Made by a program: the position numbers and the translations under genes | The notes under the pieces: model-generated | What the model saw: only the letters and a program-made list of their open reading frames with translations | Database searches by the model: none | What the model was told of the DNA's origin: nothing | In this document: positions 1-12,016 of the stretch, piece by piece | Layout: every line of letters starts with the position of its first letter | Position numbering within the stretch: position 1 is the first letter of the stretch | Assembly: GCA_947396885.1 (NCBI GenBank) | Contig: OX377204.1 | Location: 27,163,706 to 27,227,705 of the forward strand | Origin: Heligmosomoides polygyrus polygyrus | Lineage: Eukaryota > Nematoda > Chromadorea > Rhabditida > Heligmosomidae | Length of the DNA: 64,000 nucleotides | Direction: 5' to 3'

Positions 1-1769
1 ACTTTAAAAAATTTATTAGAAAAGCCACTTTGGAAGACTCAAGGAGCCACAGGTCGCCCTGCGCATACTTTTTAGAATGTGACCAAAATATGCATATAAA
101 TGGCACTGAATAGGCAAGAAATTAGAGGTAACCCCCAAGGACACTGGCCAGCAGCCAAAAGATATCGCGAAAAAAGTGACAAGTGTCAAGTGCAACGCTG
201 TGAATGTCTGATGAGATGCTGAAGTTCACGAAAGTACTCCAATTGACGAGGAGGTGCTGAGAGGAACGCGCACTTGAAGCGTCCTGTGTTAAACTGTGAA
301 AATCGGCGAAGCAGCTTGATTAGTCACAGACGCGGCTTCAGGACACCATTAAATTTGCGAAACTCTTCCAAGCACCTCAGGGAAAGCCGAGAAGAAAGGA
401 TCTCGATGGCGTATCAATGAGGCAAATATGAAAGCGCTTTAATTTGAAACCACCAGTTCGCGGTAAAGTGGGAAGGGCCGTAGAAGAATGTTGTAATGCA
501 GTGTGCAAGGAGTTTTATACGAATTGGTTGTATCAAGCAAGATTGTTTACAGAAGGTCACGCTTCACCAAGCTTCCGAGTACTGAGGGATAGAAATCTGA
601 GGTTGATGAGTTGTCGAGGAAGAAACAGCGGACTCATCATGCCCCTCGATTTCCCTCAGCTTGTCTCCCATGCCGAACCAGTTTAACCTTGCTAGCCCCG
701 CTGACACGCTTTTCTGCCTCTCCTGCGTAAGAGCTATTTTAGTGCAAGGTTTTTGCCATTAGCCAGCCACCGACCTAGAAATGTGTCAGAGTGGAACGAA
801 CGCCGCTGTCCTCGTTGCTCCATGGATGCCCAAGTGAACTACTTCAGAGTAAAGTCGTCTAACGAGATTCCTCCGACACCCGTCTTCGACATTCGGAGAG
901 CTGTCCGTGCCGAAATATTTTTTTACTAGATGTTAACCACCTGAACGCGTGAAGGATAGCCAACACCTACGTTTTAGATATAGATAAATATAGATATTCC
1001 TATTCCCGAACGTGATTTATCCTTCACTTTTCATAAAAATTGTAAACCCAAAAAGTATCGCTTCCTACATTTAACTAGGTGTCAGCTAAGGCAAAAAATG
1101 AGTGAGGAATTAATGATTCTCAGAGAGCTTGTTTAGAAAACCCAAGATTCGCGAAAAAAGATTTCGTTTCAACGAGCGAGCAGTTTAAAACAGCTTGATA
1201 TTTGTGCAATTCTAAAACATCCCATTTCACCGAGAGTTCCTAACCTTCTTCCCGTGCCATTCTTTATGCATAAAATCTGATACAGTTTAAATTTCGTTCA
1301 CTAAGGATGTACTGAAAATTATTATCACTGTTATAATGATTACAAATTCCTTATCCTTCAACAGCATCAAATTACTAAAGATTGATTTGAAGGGCGAGTG
1401 TTATTTGCCTGATGTAGCAGAGATCGCGCCATGCGCTCGCGTAACGTTGTCTCGATACTCGCTTGCTTGACCAACATTGAAAATATAATTTTCGTAAAAT
1501 TTGTAGTTGAAAATAACTCGAGTTTTTTGTAGGTCCTGGCCTCAAAAAGGCAATTCTGACTATATAATGGTAGTCCATGCTGCAGTTGACTAAAATTCAA
1601 GTACCCATCATACGTCGCACTGCTGCGTTGAAAACACGACTGTAGGGTCGAGGTAAATATCACTAGAGAATAAAGGAGAGATTGTTAAAGTTCGGCGTTA
1701 ATTAATCCTTTTTCGAAACGTGCTAAGCTTGTTATTTTCGCTTTAATTTGTGAGTATTATACCTATTCA
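1..1769. other. Unassigned AT-rich stretch
   Basis: No gene is recognised. The longest open frame (444-686, +) is 80 codons, has no recognisable motif and lacks convincing splice signals. The phrase agatattcc-attcccgaacg near 990-1015 recurs near 1970-1995, so part of this stretch is probably old dispersed repeat. An A/T-rich segment near 1300-1680 resembles repeats at 25.6 and 47.6 kb around the words gcgccatgc. Confidence 0.4.
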
Positions 1770-1955
1770 ACAACTTCTGGAGGCCAGCCAATAAACTAGT
1801 CAGTGTTTTATCTCTTCCAAACAGGAGTGGTATCATATCACCGCACCTGGAGAGGCGGGAAACGTTTGTTGTCCTGAGTGGAATAACCGAGTCAATGCTA
1901 AGAACCTGGATTCTAAGTGCATATGACTGCCGCCATGTCCCACCGAGCTACAGAA
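1770..1955 (-). repeat. Decayed tRNA-derived SINE (family S)
   Basis: The order of short matches follows the better copies at 9068 and 13963: a block like ggccagcc-gatgaac, then ttatc-cttcc, then a tggtaccaattcaccg-like block, then the tRNA-like head. Many substitutions and indels make this an old copy. The orientation places the head to the right, so it lies on the minus strand. Confidence 0.45.
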
Positions 1956-4105
1956 CCCGTTGATACTAAGATATTCCAATTCCCGAACGGGATTCAATGC
2001 GTGATTTCCTATTGAATTATGAGTTCAGAGGCTCCGTCGATGTTCCATGTCCGACTGCAGTTGAATCTTCGCATGTCGTTTAATTGATAAAAGCCGAAAA
2101 GAAAGTCGAATAAAGCTCTCGTAAAAATCTTGACTCAACAGCTTCACAATACCCTGCACCATTGTTAAACTTCAGAGCTGATCAAAGCAAAAATATTCTA
2201 CATGATGGACGTGGCCACCCAATTTTTGGATTCACTTCAGTGTAACAGTTCTACTGACTTGTGCGTGTTGGATGGTATTCATACTAATAGTCACAGAAAT
2301 ATCGCGGCACTTTCGCGGCAATAAGTGCAAGCGAAAATCCAAAAAACCCTACCGTAAGTTGTTCGTTTTTACCTGCCAAATATGCGTAGAGCTCTGATGC
2401 AGTTGAAAAGATAGCGACGTTTCGTCTAACGAGACCATTTTTGGGGCCGCTGCATAATGTGAAATTGATTGGAAAATTTATAACAAGGAAAATGGACGAA
2501 AATTCGATGGAACACATTATGCGTGGCTGAAGCAATGATCGCATACAGTAAGGTAATAAAAGGTGTCCCTTGTGCGCAAATATATCAATCGGATTTCATT
2601 CCACTCAAAGTTAGCTAAATTTTTCAACTATTCTGAATCGGCGAATTGATACCACAACTTCAGTGTGTGAAGCAAAACTGAGGGTGACTTGAAGCTGGTT
2701 CTGCACATTGTCTACGATGTGCAATGCTCGAAAGGAATTTACGAAACCAAACTGGAAGGATGAAATGCATGGCGCATCCAGCGACTTCATCAGCCATTCC
2801 GCCGTTGTTGTTCTATATTTGTAATCTCATTCGAGCTCTTTCCAATCGAACTGCTTGCGTTAGAACTTTGTTCGCAAAGTTTGTTTCGTTTCTAATATCA
2901 GTACAACTGCCAGAAAAAAAGGTTTTCATATGGGGGTTCTCCCAACCTACAGCTCAGAATAGAGGATTTTGTCGCTTGTAGTAAATATTGATTTTCTCCA
3001 AACGTCGATAGCGCTACACCTACGTAAATTGACAAAGTTTTAAGACAAATCCAAAGTTATGAGTAACTGGCTTCGAGGGAGAAGGCATTCTATCACATAA
3101 GGGCCTTTATTTTTATGGCTAGCTTTTAATATGGAAAGACCTGACAAACGAAGACACTTGAAAACGAAGCTCTGAAAAAATAGTAGAAGCATAACAGCAA
3201 TGTCTCCGCAGAGCTTCTAATGTGTTTAGCTGCTACGGGCAGTGGCCAGCATCGACTGCAGTACATAGAGTTCCATAAAGCGAGCTTTTTCCCCGCAGTG
3301 GGCCGTTCGTGCTTTTTTCGCCGACCATAAAAGAGGCTGAATAAAAGCCTCTGCAGTGTGTCGACGTGGTCATTAGTTCTACGGCGTTTTCAGAACGCCT
3401 ACCCAACCAGAACGAAAGATTTATGGGACTTTTTTTGACGGTGTTTTTTCGCAGCCAAAAAAAAAACGCAAAGTTCTCCGTACACGAAGCGGAACAATGG
3501 AATAAAATCTCTTATAGTTAAAGTCGTCGTGGTCAGAACAGCTACTACAGGACGTTGAACTGAAAATCGAGCTTGTAACGCTGGCAGCTCCCATTAATGG
3601 AACCCTTGCGTAATCGAGAATTCGGAAGAGTGACCGCGAGATGCACGCCCGCCATCGTCAGCAGCAGTGTTACTTCCGACGGAAAAGCGAGCAGCACTAT
3701 AGGGAAAAATCAGGCAGTAGAAAACGTTTAGAACTAGGCATGACCAAATCTCTTTAAAACTCTGCATGGTCGAGTCTTTTTACAGATTTGCTAAGCTCGT
3801 CGCGAAGCTGTTATAGAGCTTTATTGTGCTTCGGCTGGCTCGCCTCCTTCAGAGAATGAAGGGTCAAATTAATTAGGAGTTATCTCAACAAACATCTCCT
3901 CCACCTTCCTTCCAAAATTCATTGTCGAATTTTTTAAAGCCTGGCTGGGGATTTAGTTTAGAACTAGGTACGTAACTTAAAGCCTATCCATAATAAGCGA
4001 AGTTCTTGGCTCAGTGCACCAGGAGCACTGAATAATAGAAATTCGAGATTAATATTAGGTTGCTATGATAAAAAAGTAATTCCCAAAAAGGACCCATAGT
4101 TCATA
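1956..4105. other. Unassigned stretch
   Basis: Only short open frames without known motifs are present (2284-2544 on the minus strand and 2724-2981 on the plus strand are the longest). No RNA gene or element boundary is seen. It could hold introns or UTR of an unseen gene, but nothing positive supports that. Confidence 0.4.
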
Positions 4106-4844
4106 CAGGGTGCGTAAAAAGTATTGACGCACCTACGTTTTGATTCAGCTCCAGCTTTCTCTTTCTACCCCTCTAGGTTTTTGTGTGTTATTTTTGTTGT
4201 CTGTATTGTGCTTAAAAAACACTCACGAAAAAACTAAAAAAACATGATCGTCATCGTTACGGTGGCCCTTTTTTTGTCTGTTACCCAAAGAGCCGAATAC
4301 TTCCTTAACAAGAGATTTAGGCGCTGTTCGAAACGGTAGGTGAGGAAAGATGTCAGCAACCCAAACGTCAGCCACGGCCCTGTCATAACAGATGATGATT
4401 ACAAGAGGTTCACGCACGTTAACGTTCAAATCCGAAATTATCAACCTCTGTCCGATAACGGTAAACAGATAACGCGCGCAGGTGTAGACAGCTTCTCAGA
4501 CAAACACAGCTTAAACATGAATCCGCTGGATTACTCTTTTTAGGCGGTTTTGGAGAATAAGGTCTGGGCAACTTTCAACAGAAGTGACCAGTCGCAGGAG
4601 TCTCCGCTACCCTGTTAAGAGCACGGGACGAAATCCAAGCAGAGTACTTGTGGCGCGTGCTCATGAATTTTTCCGTCGTTTTCGCTCCTGTATTCACAGT
4701 AAAGGAGCCAATGTCAATTACGAGTTATTCTGTCGTGTTTGCAAGATCATTTTCCATATTTCTCAAGTGAATATTTCGAAACTTACTGCGCAATACTATT
4801 TCCACAACCGTCATTTACTGCGTCAATACTTTTTACGCACCCTG
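4106..4844 (+). mobile_element. Tc1/mariner-type element with 26-bp TIRs, decayed transposase
   Basis: The element starts with CAGGGTGCGTAAAAAGTA and ends with its reverse complement; the inverted match runs about 26 bp. TA dinucleotides flank both sides (4104-4105 and 4845-4846), as expected of the Tc1/mariner superfamily target duplication. At 739 bp it is shorter than an autonomous element (about 1.3 kb). Inside, the frame around 4510-4720 reads MNPLDYSF, then after a stop and a frameshift a stretch ending in FFRRFRSCIHSKGANV. This resembles the end of a Tc1/maT transposase, where the last catalytic residue lies in a PDLNPLDYS-like motif. The N-terminal DNA-binding region is not recognised. 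Probably an inactive derivative; the exact subfamily is unknown. Confidence 0.75.
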
Positions 4845-4846
4845 TA

Positions 4847-5740
4847 ATGTAATAACTCGCCTCATACAATAAGGAATGAGGAGGGTGAAGGAAAACCTTG
4901 CCTAACAGGAGAATTGCTTCTAAGATAAACCAGCTTTGTGAACAGGGACGATTTGGGTCTCTAGTAGATTAAGAAGCGAGCTTGGAATGAGTTCCATTTG
5001 TTTAAGGGAGGGCATTTTACTACGAAGGAGAAAACCTCCTAAATTCAGTATCGACTGAAGACAATTGAAGCGACTAGAGGAAAGCCGACACTGAGACGCT
5101 ACAATGACGCAGTACAAAAACAGCTTTTTGGCCATTATAAGTTTGGGAATCGAAGGTATATGAGTGCGCATTTTGAGCGTGCCCTGCCAACGTTTTAATC
5201 TACGTAGATGAAACTAAACACGACACCAACAGCACATCGGATGGCCTCACGAGCCAATTTTTATGAGGTCAGATTGAACGAATCAACCTCGTTGCGGCAG
5301 TAAATCATGGATCCGGCGGACAGGATTTCCATGATGACGGGCTGCCATAAAAATCCGTTGGATCAAATTTCAGCGAGGCGCCAATGCAGAAATAATCGAG
5401 GGCTGGCTGGCCGCCCACCTGTCGTTGGGAGGAACGAGACGGATAATGGCTGCATTGAACTCGAACAGATGACGAACGGAGACGCGAATACTTGTACGAC
5501 AACCGCACCATCAGCGACTTTGACTTACAGTCATCTTTCTTGCACTAAGCGGGAGGAGAGTGATTCTTCTACGTGGGCGCATGTGATAGATTGTAGCGAC
5601 TGTTTAAACGACAAGGCCTACTTCTAAACGATAAAGGTAAATTAAGCTTTGCCTGTAGCCCATTACATACAACGCTGGGGAACTTGTTCGGATTTTCCTC
5701 TCCCTTTACATAAGCTATAGAATCAAAAAGTAAAACACAA
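4847..5740. other. Unassigned stretch
   Basis: Open frames of 60-106 codons overlap on both strands at 5305-5627, the longest being 106 codons on the plus strand. None shows a motif I recognise. Base composition is more GC-rich near 5380-5520 than in the surroundings, so an exon of an unidentified gene cannot be excluded. Confidence 0.3.
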
Positions 5741-5830
5741 AGGACGAAGCTAATAAAACGTTTTTGGGGATACACTTCGCATTCTACCTCTACGGGATAT
5801 CGATGAATTAGTTTGATTGCGTATTCCACC
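5741..5830 (-). repeat. SINE family S, 3' fragment
   Basis: The words aggacgaagctaat, gcattctacctctacggg and atatcgatg line up in order with the tail region of the fuller SINE copies (9068-9360). The tRNA-like head is absent, as in a 5'-truncated insertion on the minus strand. Confidence 0.4.
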
Positions 5831-6312
5831 TACACAAAGTCTTGCAGAGACCAACCGACGAGTATGGTGTTTCACGTCTAGACAAAGCAGATACCATTTC
5901 ACCGATCGCAGAGACGAAAGCATGGAAAATCCGAAGAAAGAGCCTCGATTCGTGCACGCGACGCTGGCGCTTCTTCTCGCTTCGCTGCCACGCATTCCGC
6001 AAAACTATCAACTGTGAATGAGTAGAGCAAAAGATGATTTCAGTCAGTAAGGAACAAAAAGAAAAGAAAGTAGAAGCTTAGCTTTGGTTTCTCACGGGCC
6101 CTCACATTAGTTGAACGAAATCAAAATAGACGAAGTATTCCCTCCGTGCGCTAATCAGTAGGCTGCGGGGAAGAAGATGGTGAAATTCTAAAATCAACAT
6201 GAACTCCTCCTACCGCGCTTTTGTGTCGATGAAAAACGCATCTGTTTCAGAGAAGTTAATGACTGATCACCTGATAGAACAGGTTCATAAAGCTATGGGG
6301 ATAACATGGATG

Positions 6313-6412
6313 TTGCATTCGGTCAAACATCGCAGGTTTAATAGTTTGGCATCATGCAAGGAAAGCAGAGGGTGCGGGATCGAGTCCCGCTTGGTGCAAG
6401 AGTTTTGATCCC
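6313..6412 (+). repeat. Single tRNA-Gly-like repeat unit
   Basis: The stretch gcgggatcgagtcccgc followed by ttggtgcaagagttttgatc matches the outer half of each arm of the inverted repeat at 63559-63875. A T-arm-like stem (GCGGG/CCCGC) and a B-box-like word (GATCGAGTCC) are intact. The 5' half is diverged. This is a solo copy of that tRNA-derived family, not a tRNA gene. Confidence 0.5.
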
Positions 6413-6532
6413 AAATAGACTTTGATAAGAGCTAATGACATAGAATTAGATGCTTTAGAGAAGGCAAGCAATTTTTGCAGTTATAGATCTGCGACGACAC
6501 TAAGCTTGTTTAGAGGTAACACTTTCTTGCAA

Positions 6533-7560
6533 TAGGTTGTTGCAAAAGTAGTAAAGCCGACTTAGGTTGTTGAAACAAACAGTTATTTCTTTTGATGAAC
6601 CGTATTTCAAGCCAACTTTTTCAGACCGTTTTGTAGGTTCTTTCTCCTTTCTCAAAATATGTTTCACATTTTGCCCACCTTTACTCTGAACGTTTTTATG
6701 GGGTTTTAAAAAAAATGAGCCGACGAATTTTTCGAATGATTATACTCAAGAAGTTCAAGCTCAAACATTGTGTAGCTGAGGCAGCTTGTAATATTGCGAC
6801 CGCGTTCGGGTTGGAATCGCCTTCTGAGCCTTCTGAATGCACGGTGGGATATTGGTTCAAAAGGTTTTCCTCTGGTGGTTTTTATCTCGAGCACAAGCCT
6901 GCTTCTGGTCGAAGGATATCACCAGACGATCAAGTTTTAAGAGCAGCCGTTGAGTCCAGGCTAGACACAACCATCCGAAAGATAACAGCAGCTAAGGCTG
7001 TCCACTCTGTTATCAAAGGATCTCGCCTCAATCGGAATGGTGGACAAGGGTCAGCAGTTGATACTCTACGACTTGGCTGACGAGCGGCGCCTGACTCTCT
7101 TTAACATCTGTTCAAACATTCTTGTTCGACTGGAAAACGATCCGTTACTAGACCGTTTGGTAACCCCGAAACTACGCCACAGAAAGGCTAGGTTAAAGGT
7201 TGATAGGGCTGCAAAAATTTGATCCACTACAGCATTTTGCAACGGCTAGTATGGTCCACCTTGAGACCTCCTTCCGAAAGTCCTGCTGCTGCGATTTAGA
7301 AATTTTGTTTGAAAAATTGCAAATGACGAGGCCGGCAGTGGTGAAAGAAGGGGGATGTCCTTCTGAGAGTAACGCTCGGCCTTACTCTTCGAAAGTCACC
7401 CAGAAAAAATTGATGCAGTTGGGCTCGAGGTTATCTCTCTCACTTCTCATTCTCCAGACCACTCTCCAGCCTACTATCACTATTTCTGAGCGCTCGATGC
7501 AAACCTGCGATAGCAGCAGTTTCATAGTATGGTCCACCATGAGACCCCATTCCGAAAGTT
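6533..7560 (+). mobile_element. Decayed mariner element with transposase pseudogene
   Basis: The left end reads taggttgttgcaaaagta, close to the well-known mariner terminus TTAGGTTGGTGCAAAAGTAA. From 6715 a frame of 121 codons carries the HTH region typical of mariner/SETMAR-type transposases (LKHCVAEAACNIATAFG, then YWFKRFSSG and PASGRR). A second frame at 7037-7222 continues with ENDPLLDRLVT, a mariner motif, and a third (7200-7580) with VTQKKLMQLG followed by a shifted PYSPDL-like region. At least two frameshifts and internal loss remove most of the catalytic domain. The right inverted repeat was not found. A dead copy. Confidence 0.7.
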
Positions 7561-7580
7561 TTTCGATTCTTGTGTTCTAG

Positions 7581-8015
7581 ATTTTTTACTATAGAGGGAA
7601 ATTCGTCTTAAGAGATTTTGGGAAAGTTGTGCTCAATCGCATTCACTTTAATGGATAAAGTTGTATGTGAGGCGAGTTACGACACTTTGGATTACGGTGC
7701 CCGTTTCGGGATTACTTTTGCAACAATCTAATACTAGTTCCGGATCACTATTATTGGATGAAGTCGCAGCAACGACGAATTTAGAGCGTCTACGTCCGCA
7801 ACCATCTTCTGAAGTTGTTGCACTGGTCTGCAAAAGTTCAGTATCTTTAGACATTGGTCGGTAATATGTAGGTACGTATGCCGTTTCGCCTTTCGCTTTT
7901 GATCTACTCCATGGCCTGAATCTAGAAACTAACAACTAAGTCAACCCCAGAGCATTCCTCTGTTGTAGTTTGTTTCTATTATCAGCTGCCTTGTTATCCT
8001 TCGACTAACAAGCGA
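7581..8015. other. Unassigned stretch
   Basis: Two overlapping frames on opposite strands (7648-7935 and 7661-7864) have no recognisable motif. No repeat family boundary was detected. Confidence 0.35.
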
Positions 8016-9067
8016 AGTCAATGAGCGTCCCTTGGCAATTTTAAAAGTGACCTATTGAGGGTTGTAGGGGACTGTAAGAGAAGCACCGTAGTGGTTCTCA
8101 AATTCCCTGCAGACACTTGGGTAGGTCAAAATTTGCAAAAAATTGCAAAAACTTCAGTGCGGGCCGATAAAGCGAAACTGACGTCTGGAACTGCCATGTT
8201 GCGGTTAGAATCTATCCTGCAAAAGGATTGGGGCTGGAACGATTGTGGAATTACAGCGATTTCACAACTTGCCTTTTAGCCGTACAGTAACCGTCGTGGA
8301 ACAATGAGGTGCGCCGCTCACGAAGGCAGCGCCAGCGACTGGATGGCCTAGTGGATACGGGGGCGGAATTGCAGGAAAGGGGTCTGGGGTTCGAATCCGG
8401 AGGTCGGTATCGTGCAAAAGGATTGGGGCTGTAACATTAGTGGAATTACAGCGATTTCACAATTTGCTTGTTAGCCGTACAGTAACCGAAGTGGAACATT
8501 GAGGTGCCCTGCTCACGAACATAGTCGCATCGACTTTATGGCAGAGCGGATACGGGCGGACTTGCAGGAAACGGGTCAGGAGTTCGGATCCGTAAGATGT
8601 GTTCTTGCATTGCTGGGCTTTCTCGATCCAATTCTGTCGATGTAAAGTGTATTTTGACCACGTTATTATACCATACTGACACTGTAACCTTATTTTAACC
8701 TGGATGTTACGGTATAAAAATAAAAACAACAGCGTTCATAATACATAGTTCGACTGGCCACTGAGAAGAGCAGGCGGCTTTTCTTTGCCTGAAAATCGAT
8801 AATATTCTTTGTCTTGACCGCCTCCGGAAATAGGAATTGAAGGTGGGATTGAATAGGGATTGAAAAATAGGAATTGAAGGTGGGATTGTCAGCACGACTG
8901 TACTTCACGACTCCAAAAATCGAGAAGAAAATGAAAAAAATTGAATAAAAAATTGTTAATAAATATAGATTGTTTTTATATTTATTTATTTCTTCATTAA
9001 GGTATTGTTTTATTCTTATTTTTATTCATTATATTTTATTTTTTTATTTATCATTTATATTTATAAA

Positions 9068-9360
9068 AGGATAAAGGATAAAGGACGGCGTTAGTCAATC
9101 CCTTCTGGGATGCGCCAGCGCATTCTACTTCTACGGGATGTCGTGGAGGCGACATGAATGCGTATTTGGCCATACAATGACTTGCGGTGGCCAGCCGATG
9201 AACAAGTCAGCGCTCTATCCTTCCCAGACACGTCTGGTACCAATTCACCGACCCCGGAGGGATGGAAGGCTTGGTTGGCCTGGGCGGGAAATCCGAACCA
9301 GGAACCTGGTATCGGGTGCACGCGACAGTCGCGCCTCCTCCGACTGCGCTACACGCGCCC
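9068..9360 (-). repeat. tRNA-derived SINE, family S, near full length
   Basis: Read on the minus strand it begins GGGCGCGTGTAGCGCAGTCG. It has an A box (TAGCGCAGTCGG) and a B box-like word (GGTTCGGATTTCC), as in a pol III tRNA promoter. A body of about 210 bp follows, and it ends in repeats of the type CTTTATCC. The flanks carry a duplication of about 13 bp (atttatatttata) on both sides, a sign of insertion by target-primed reverse transcription. Similar copies lie at 13963 and 33757, and decayed ones elsewhere. Confidence 0.8.
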
Positions 9361-10242
9361 TATTTATATTTATATTTTTAATTAATTAATTAATATATTT
9401 ATGTTTTCAACCCCTCTTCGACCTCTGGAGACCTTTATGTCTGACTCCAATTTGTCTTCTTCATGCTCAACTAACCATATTGCTAGTGGTCTCACGGCCG
9501 CCATCTACAGCAACCTCGTAACTGCTACAGAAGACGTAATTCTACGAGCAGTCTACTCCTGCGCTTCGATCAAGTCAAGCTAACACCACGCACGAGAGAA
9601 CGTCAATGGAATAAACACCAAACAAAAAACTACCCGGAGAGTTTCCTCCTCATCCGAATAATCAATATCCCTACACATAGCATTTTGAATTATGCCCCGA
9701 AAGGCATCTGCTACGGCGATCTCCCTCTAGGAATAGGGACAGAGTAGTCGGGAGGAAGGCAAGATAACCAATAACTCGGCACGGAGAACACATTCTATTA
9801 TAGAATTGATATCAACTCTAGAAAGAGGTCTCGTGTAGTGTGCCTAGCACGATCACAACAACCAATAAAATATAATACATTATAATAAAATATATACATT
9901 ATTTAATTAATTAAAAATATAAACGCAATTATTAATTAATAACTAATACATAATAAACAAAATAATAAATAATAAATAAATAAAAATTAATATAAATCTT
10001 TTTTATCCATTTTTTCAATCTCTCCTCCATCTTTGGAGTGATGAAATACAGTAGTGCTGACAGACTCACCGTCAATGCCTATCGAAGACGGTCGAGATAA
10101 AATAGGTTAGATAGGTTATATATTCTTTAAACAAAGAAAAGCCGCCTACTCTCCTCAATGGCCAATCGAACTATGTATTATAAACGCTGCTGCTTTGCGT
10201 GTTTATTTTTGTTTTTATATCGTAACATCCAAGAGCCGGATT

Positions 10243-10409
10243 CATCTACGACTTACAGCAATTTAACGGAGAAAATGCAGCCTAAATTCCTGATAGCACG
10301 GCTTATCAAGCGATATGGTAAAGCATTTCGCCATATAGCTTGTTGATAAGTCGCGTTATCAGGAATCTCGCTTGCATTTTTTCCGTTAAATTGCTATAAG
10401 TCGTTGACG
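10243..10409. mobile_element. Small palindromic element (MITE-like)
   Basis: Arms of roughly 75 bp pair with each other: cgacttacagcaatttaacg at the left matches the complement of cgttaaattgctataagtcg at the right. No coding capacity. It sits inside the right part of the larger foldback, so it is a later insertion or a part of that repeat. No clear target duplication was found. Confidence 0.6.
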
Positions 10410-10905
10410 AAACTCGCACCAGGTTAGAACAAAGTTCTAGTGTCAATATGGTGCACAACCGTGGTCAATGTGCACTTTATATCAACAAAAATGGACCGAG
10501 CAAGCCCACCAACGCACAACCCCGACCTCCGGATCCGAACCCCCGACCCCTTTCCTGCAATTTCGCCCCGTATCCACTCGGCCATCCAGTCGCTGGCGCT
10601 GCATTCGTTAGTGACGCACCCCATTGTTCCACGTCGGGTACTGTACGGCTAACAGGCAAATTGTGAAATCGCTGTAATTCCGCAACCGTTCCAGCCACAA
10701 TCCTTTTGCAGAATAGATTCTAACCACAACATGGCAGTTCCGGACGTCAGTTTGGCTACTGAAGGGATACGGTTTTTTGCAATTTTTGACCTACCATGTG
10801 GTCGCAGGAAATTTGAAAACCACTACGGTGCTTCTCTTACAGTCCCCTACAACCCTCAATAGGTCACTTTTAAAATTGCCACGGGACGCTCATTGACCTC
10901 CCTTG

Positions 10906-11792
10906 TAAGTTACAAGGCATGCTATCAGATCGTGCAGGAGACTGTAGCAAGCATCCATGTTTCTTTAAAAATGGAGCAATAAATAGGAGACACTGTGAAT
11001 TCTTTAAGGCGGTAATTCTTTAGACAAATCAAGTTTTTCGAAGGCAGCGTGCGTTTGTTTTGCGAAAACGCAAGCGCTGACAAAACTTTTTTTTCACAAT
11101 CTTAGACATTCCTTCTTCCATGAGCATGTAATAACTATTGTATTTCTATTTACAAGATTGAGCAAATTTTCAGAGATCAAAGAGATTCCTTGGTCACGCA
11201 AGAATCTCGTCGGCGTGAATGTGTACTTTGCAGTCTGTTGCTTTTCATCCTTGCTCAGTTAATTGCCACCCGCCATGTCTGATGGTGAGACGGGCAAAAT
11301 AATACCCTCAGGCCGGAACACAAGTACAACAGAACAGAGAAAATGGTCAGAGCGTGGATGGGATGGGAATAACGACGTAGCGCAGAACTCCCCATCTCAG
11401 AAGGCGATAAGGGGACAAAATGAGTAGCTTCCACACTGCATATATAAGGTTGTCTAGTTCTACTGACATTTACAATCACTTCCGTCTGTTCAAAAAACGA
11501 CAAAGCACGGCATGAAACTGAAACTCTTCTGGTGATGTCAATCAATGTTCACGCTTCTTCTTCGTTGAGGCAAATGACTTTTTTTATCGCGTTATGGCAG
11601 GAGCAGCAGCTGAATCCCTCTTGTCAATAGACGCAGTTAGGTTTACAGATTTCTTGAGGCCAAGCGTTGAAGCACTTTACTCGAGGAATGTGCGCCAGAA
11701 TGAGATTCAAACAGCCTTGACTAATACTAACTGAAATGAAACGAGTCATAGCTGAAGATTTGAGCGCTTTTATCTTCACTGGAGCATTCTCT
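10906..11792. other. Unassigned stretch
   Basis: No gene recognised. The longest frame (11255-11545, minus, 96 codons) shows no known motif. Confidence 0.35.
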
Positions 11793-12016
11793 TCCTACAG
11801 GATATCGTGATAGCACCTCGATCGCGCACGTGCCCTATACTATGAGTTATTGCGGCCTGTCGATGAAAAAACAGTGATCTAAAACCGTCCTAGACTGGTA
11901 CCATTTCACCGACGAGGATGGTCGGAAGGATTGGTTGATGTGGTCCGGACCCGAGCCAAGAATATCGGTTTGAGGATCGCGCAACAGACTTCGACTGCTG
12001 CGTTACAGCACGCCCA
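11793..12016 (-). repeat. Decayed SINE family S
   Basis: Ordered matches to the consensus-like copies: ctacaggatatcgtg near the tail, actggtaccatttcaccgac in the body, and the head region ending in gctgcgttacagcacgccc, the complement of a gggcg...tgtaacgcagc head. Many substitutions. Confidence 0.5.

Larger units (their letters stand above)
8016..10905. repeat. Large foldback repeat with tRNA-like arms
   Basis: The left arm (about 8016-8420) and right arm (about 10490-10905) are inverted copies; for example gtaggggactgtaagagaag at 8077 reads as its complement near 10838-10857. A second inverted segment pairs about 8700-8830 with about 10110-10235. Each arm holds a tRNA-like unit pointing inward: 8331-8407 (+) with A-box-like tggcctagtggatacg and B-box ggttcgaatcc, and 10523-10600 (-). 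The left arm also has a partial tandem copy of about 190 bp (tRNA-like unit at 8526-8597). The interior is AT-rich and holds a SINE (9068-9360) and a small palindromic element (10243-10409). No coding sequence for mobilisation is seen. The tRNA-like units look closest to tRNA-Arg by eye, which is uncertain. Confidence 0.7.

Noticed and set aside
444..686. An 80-codon open frame as a small gene
   Set aside because: No motif, no splice context and no sign of constraint.
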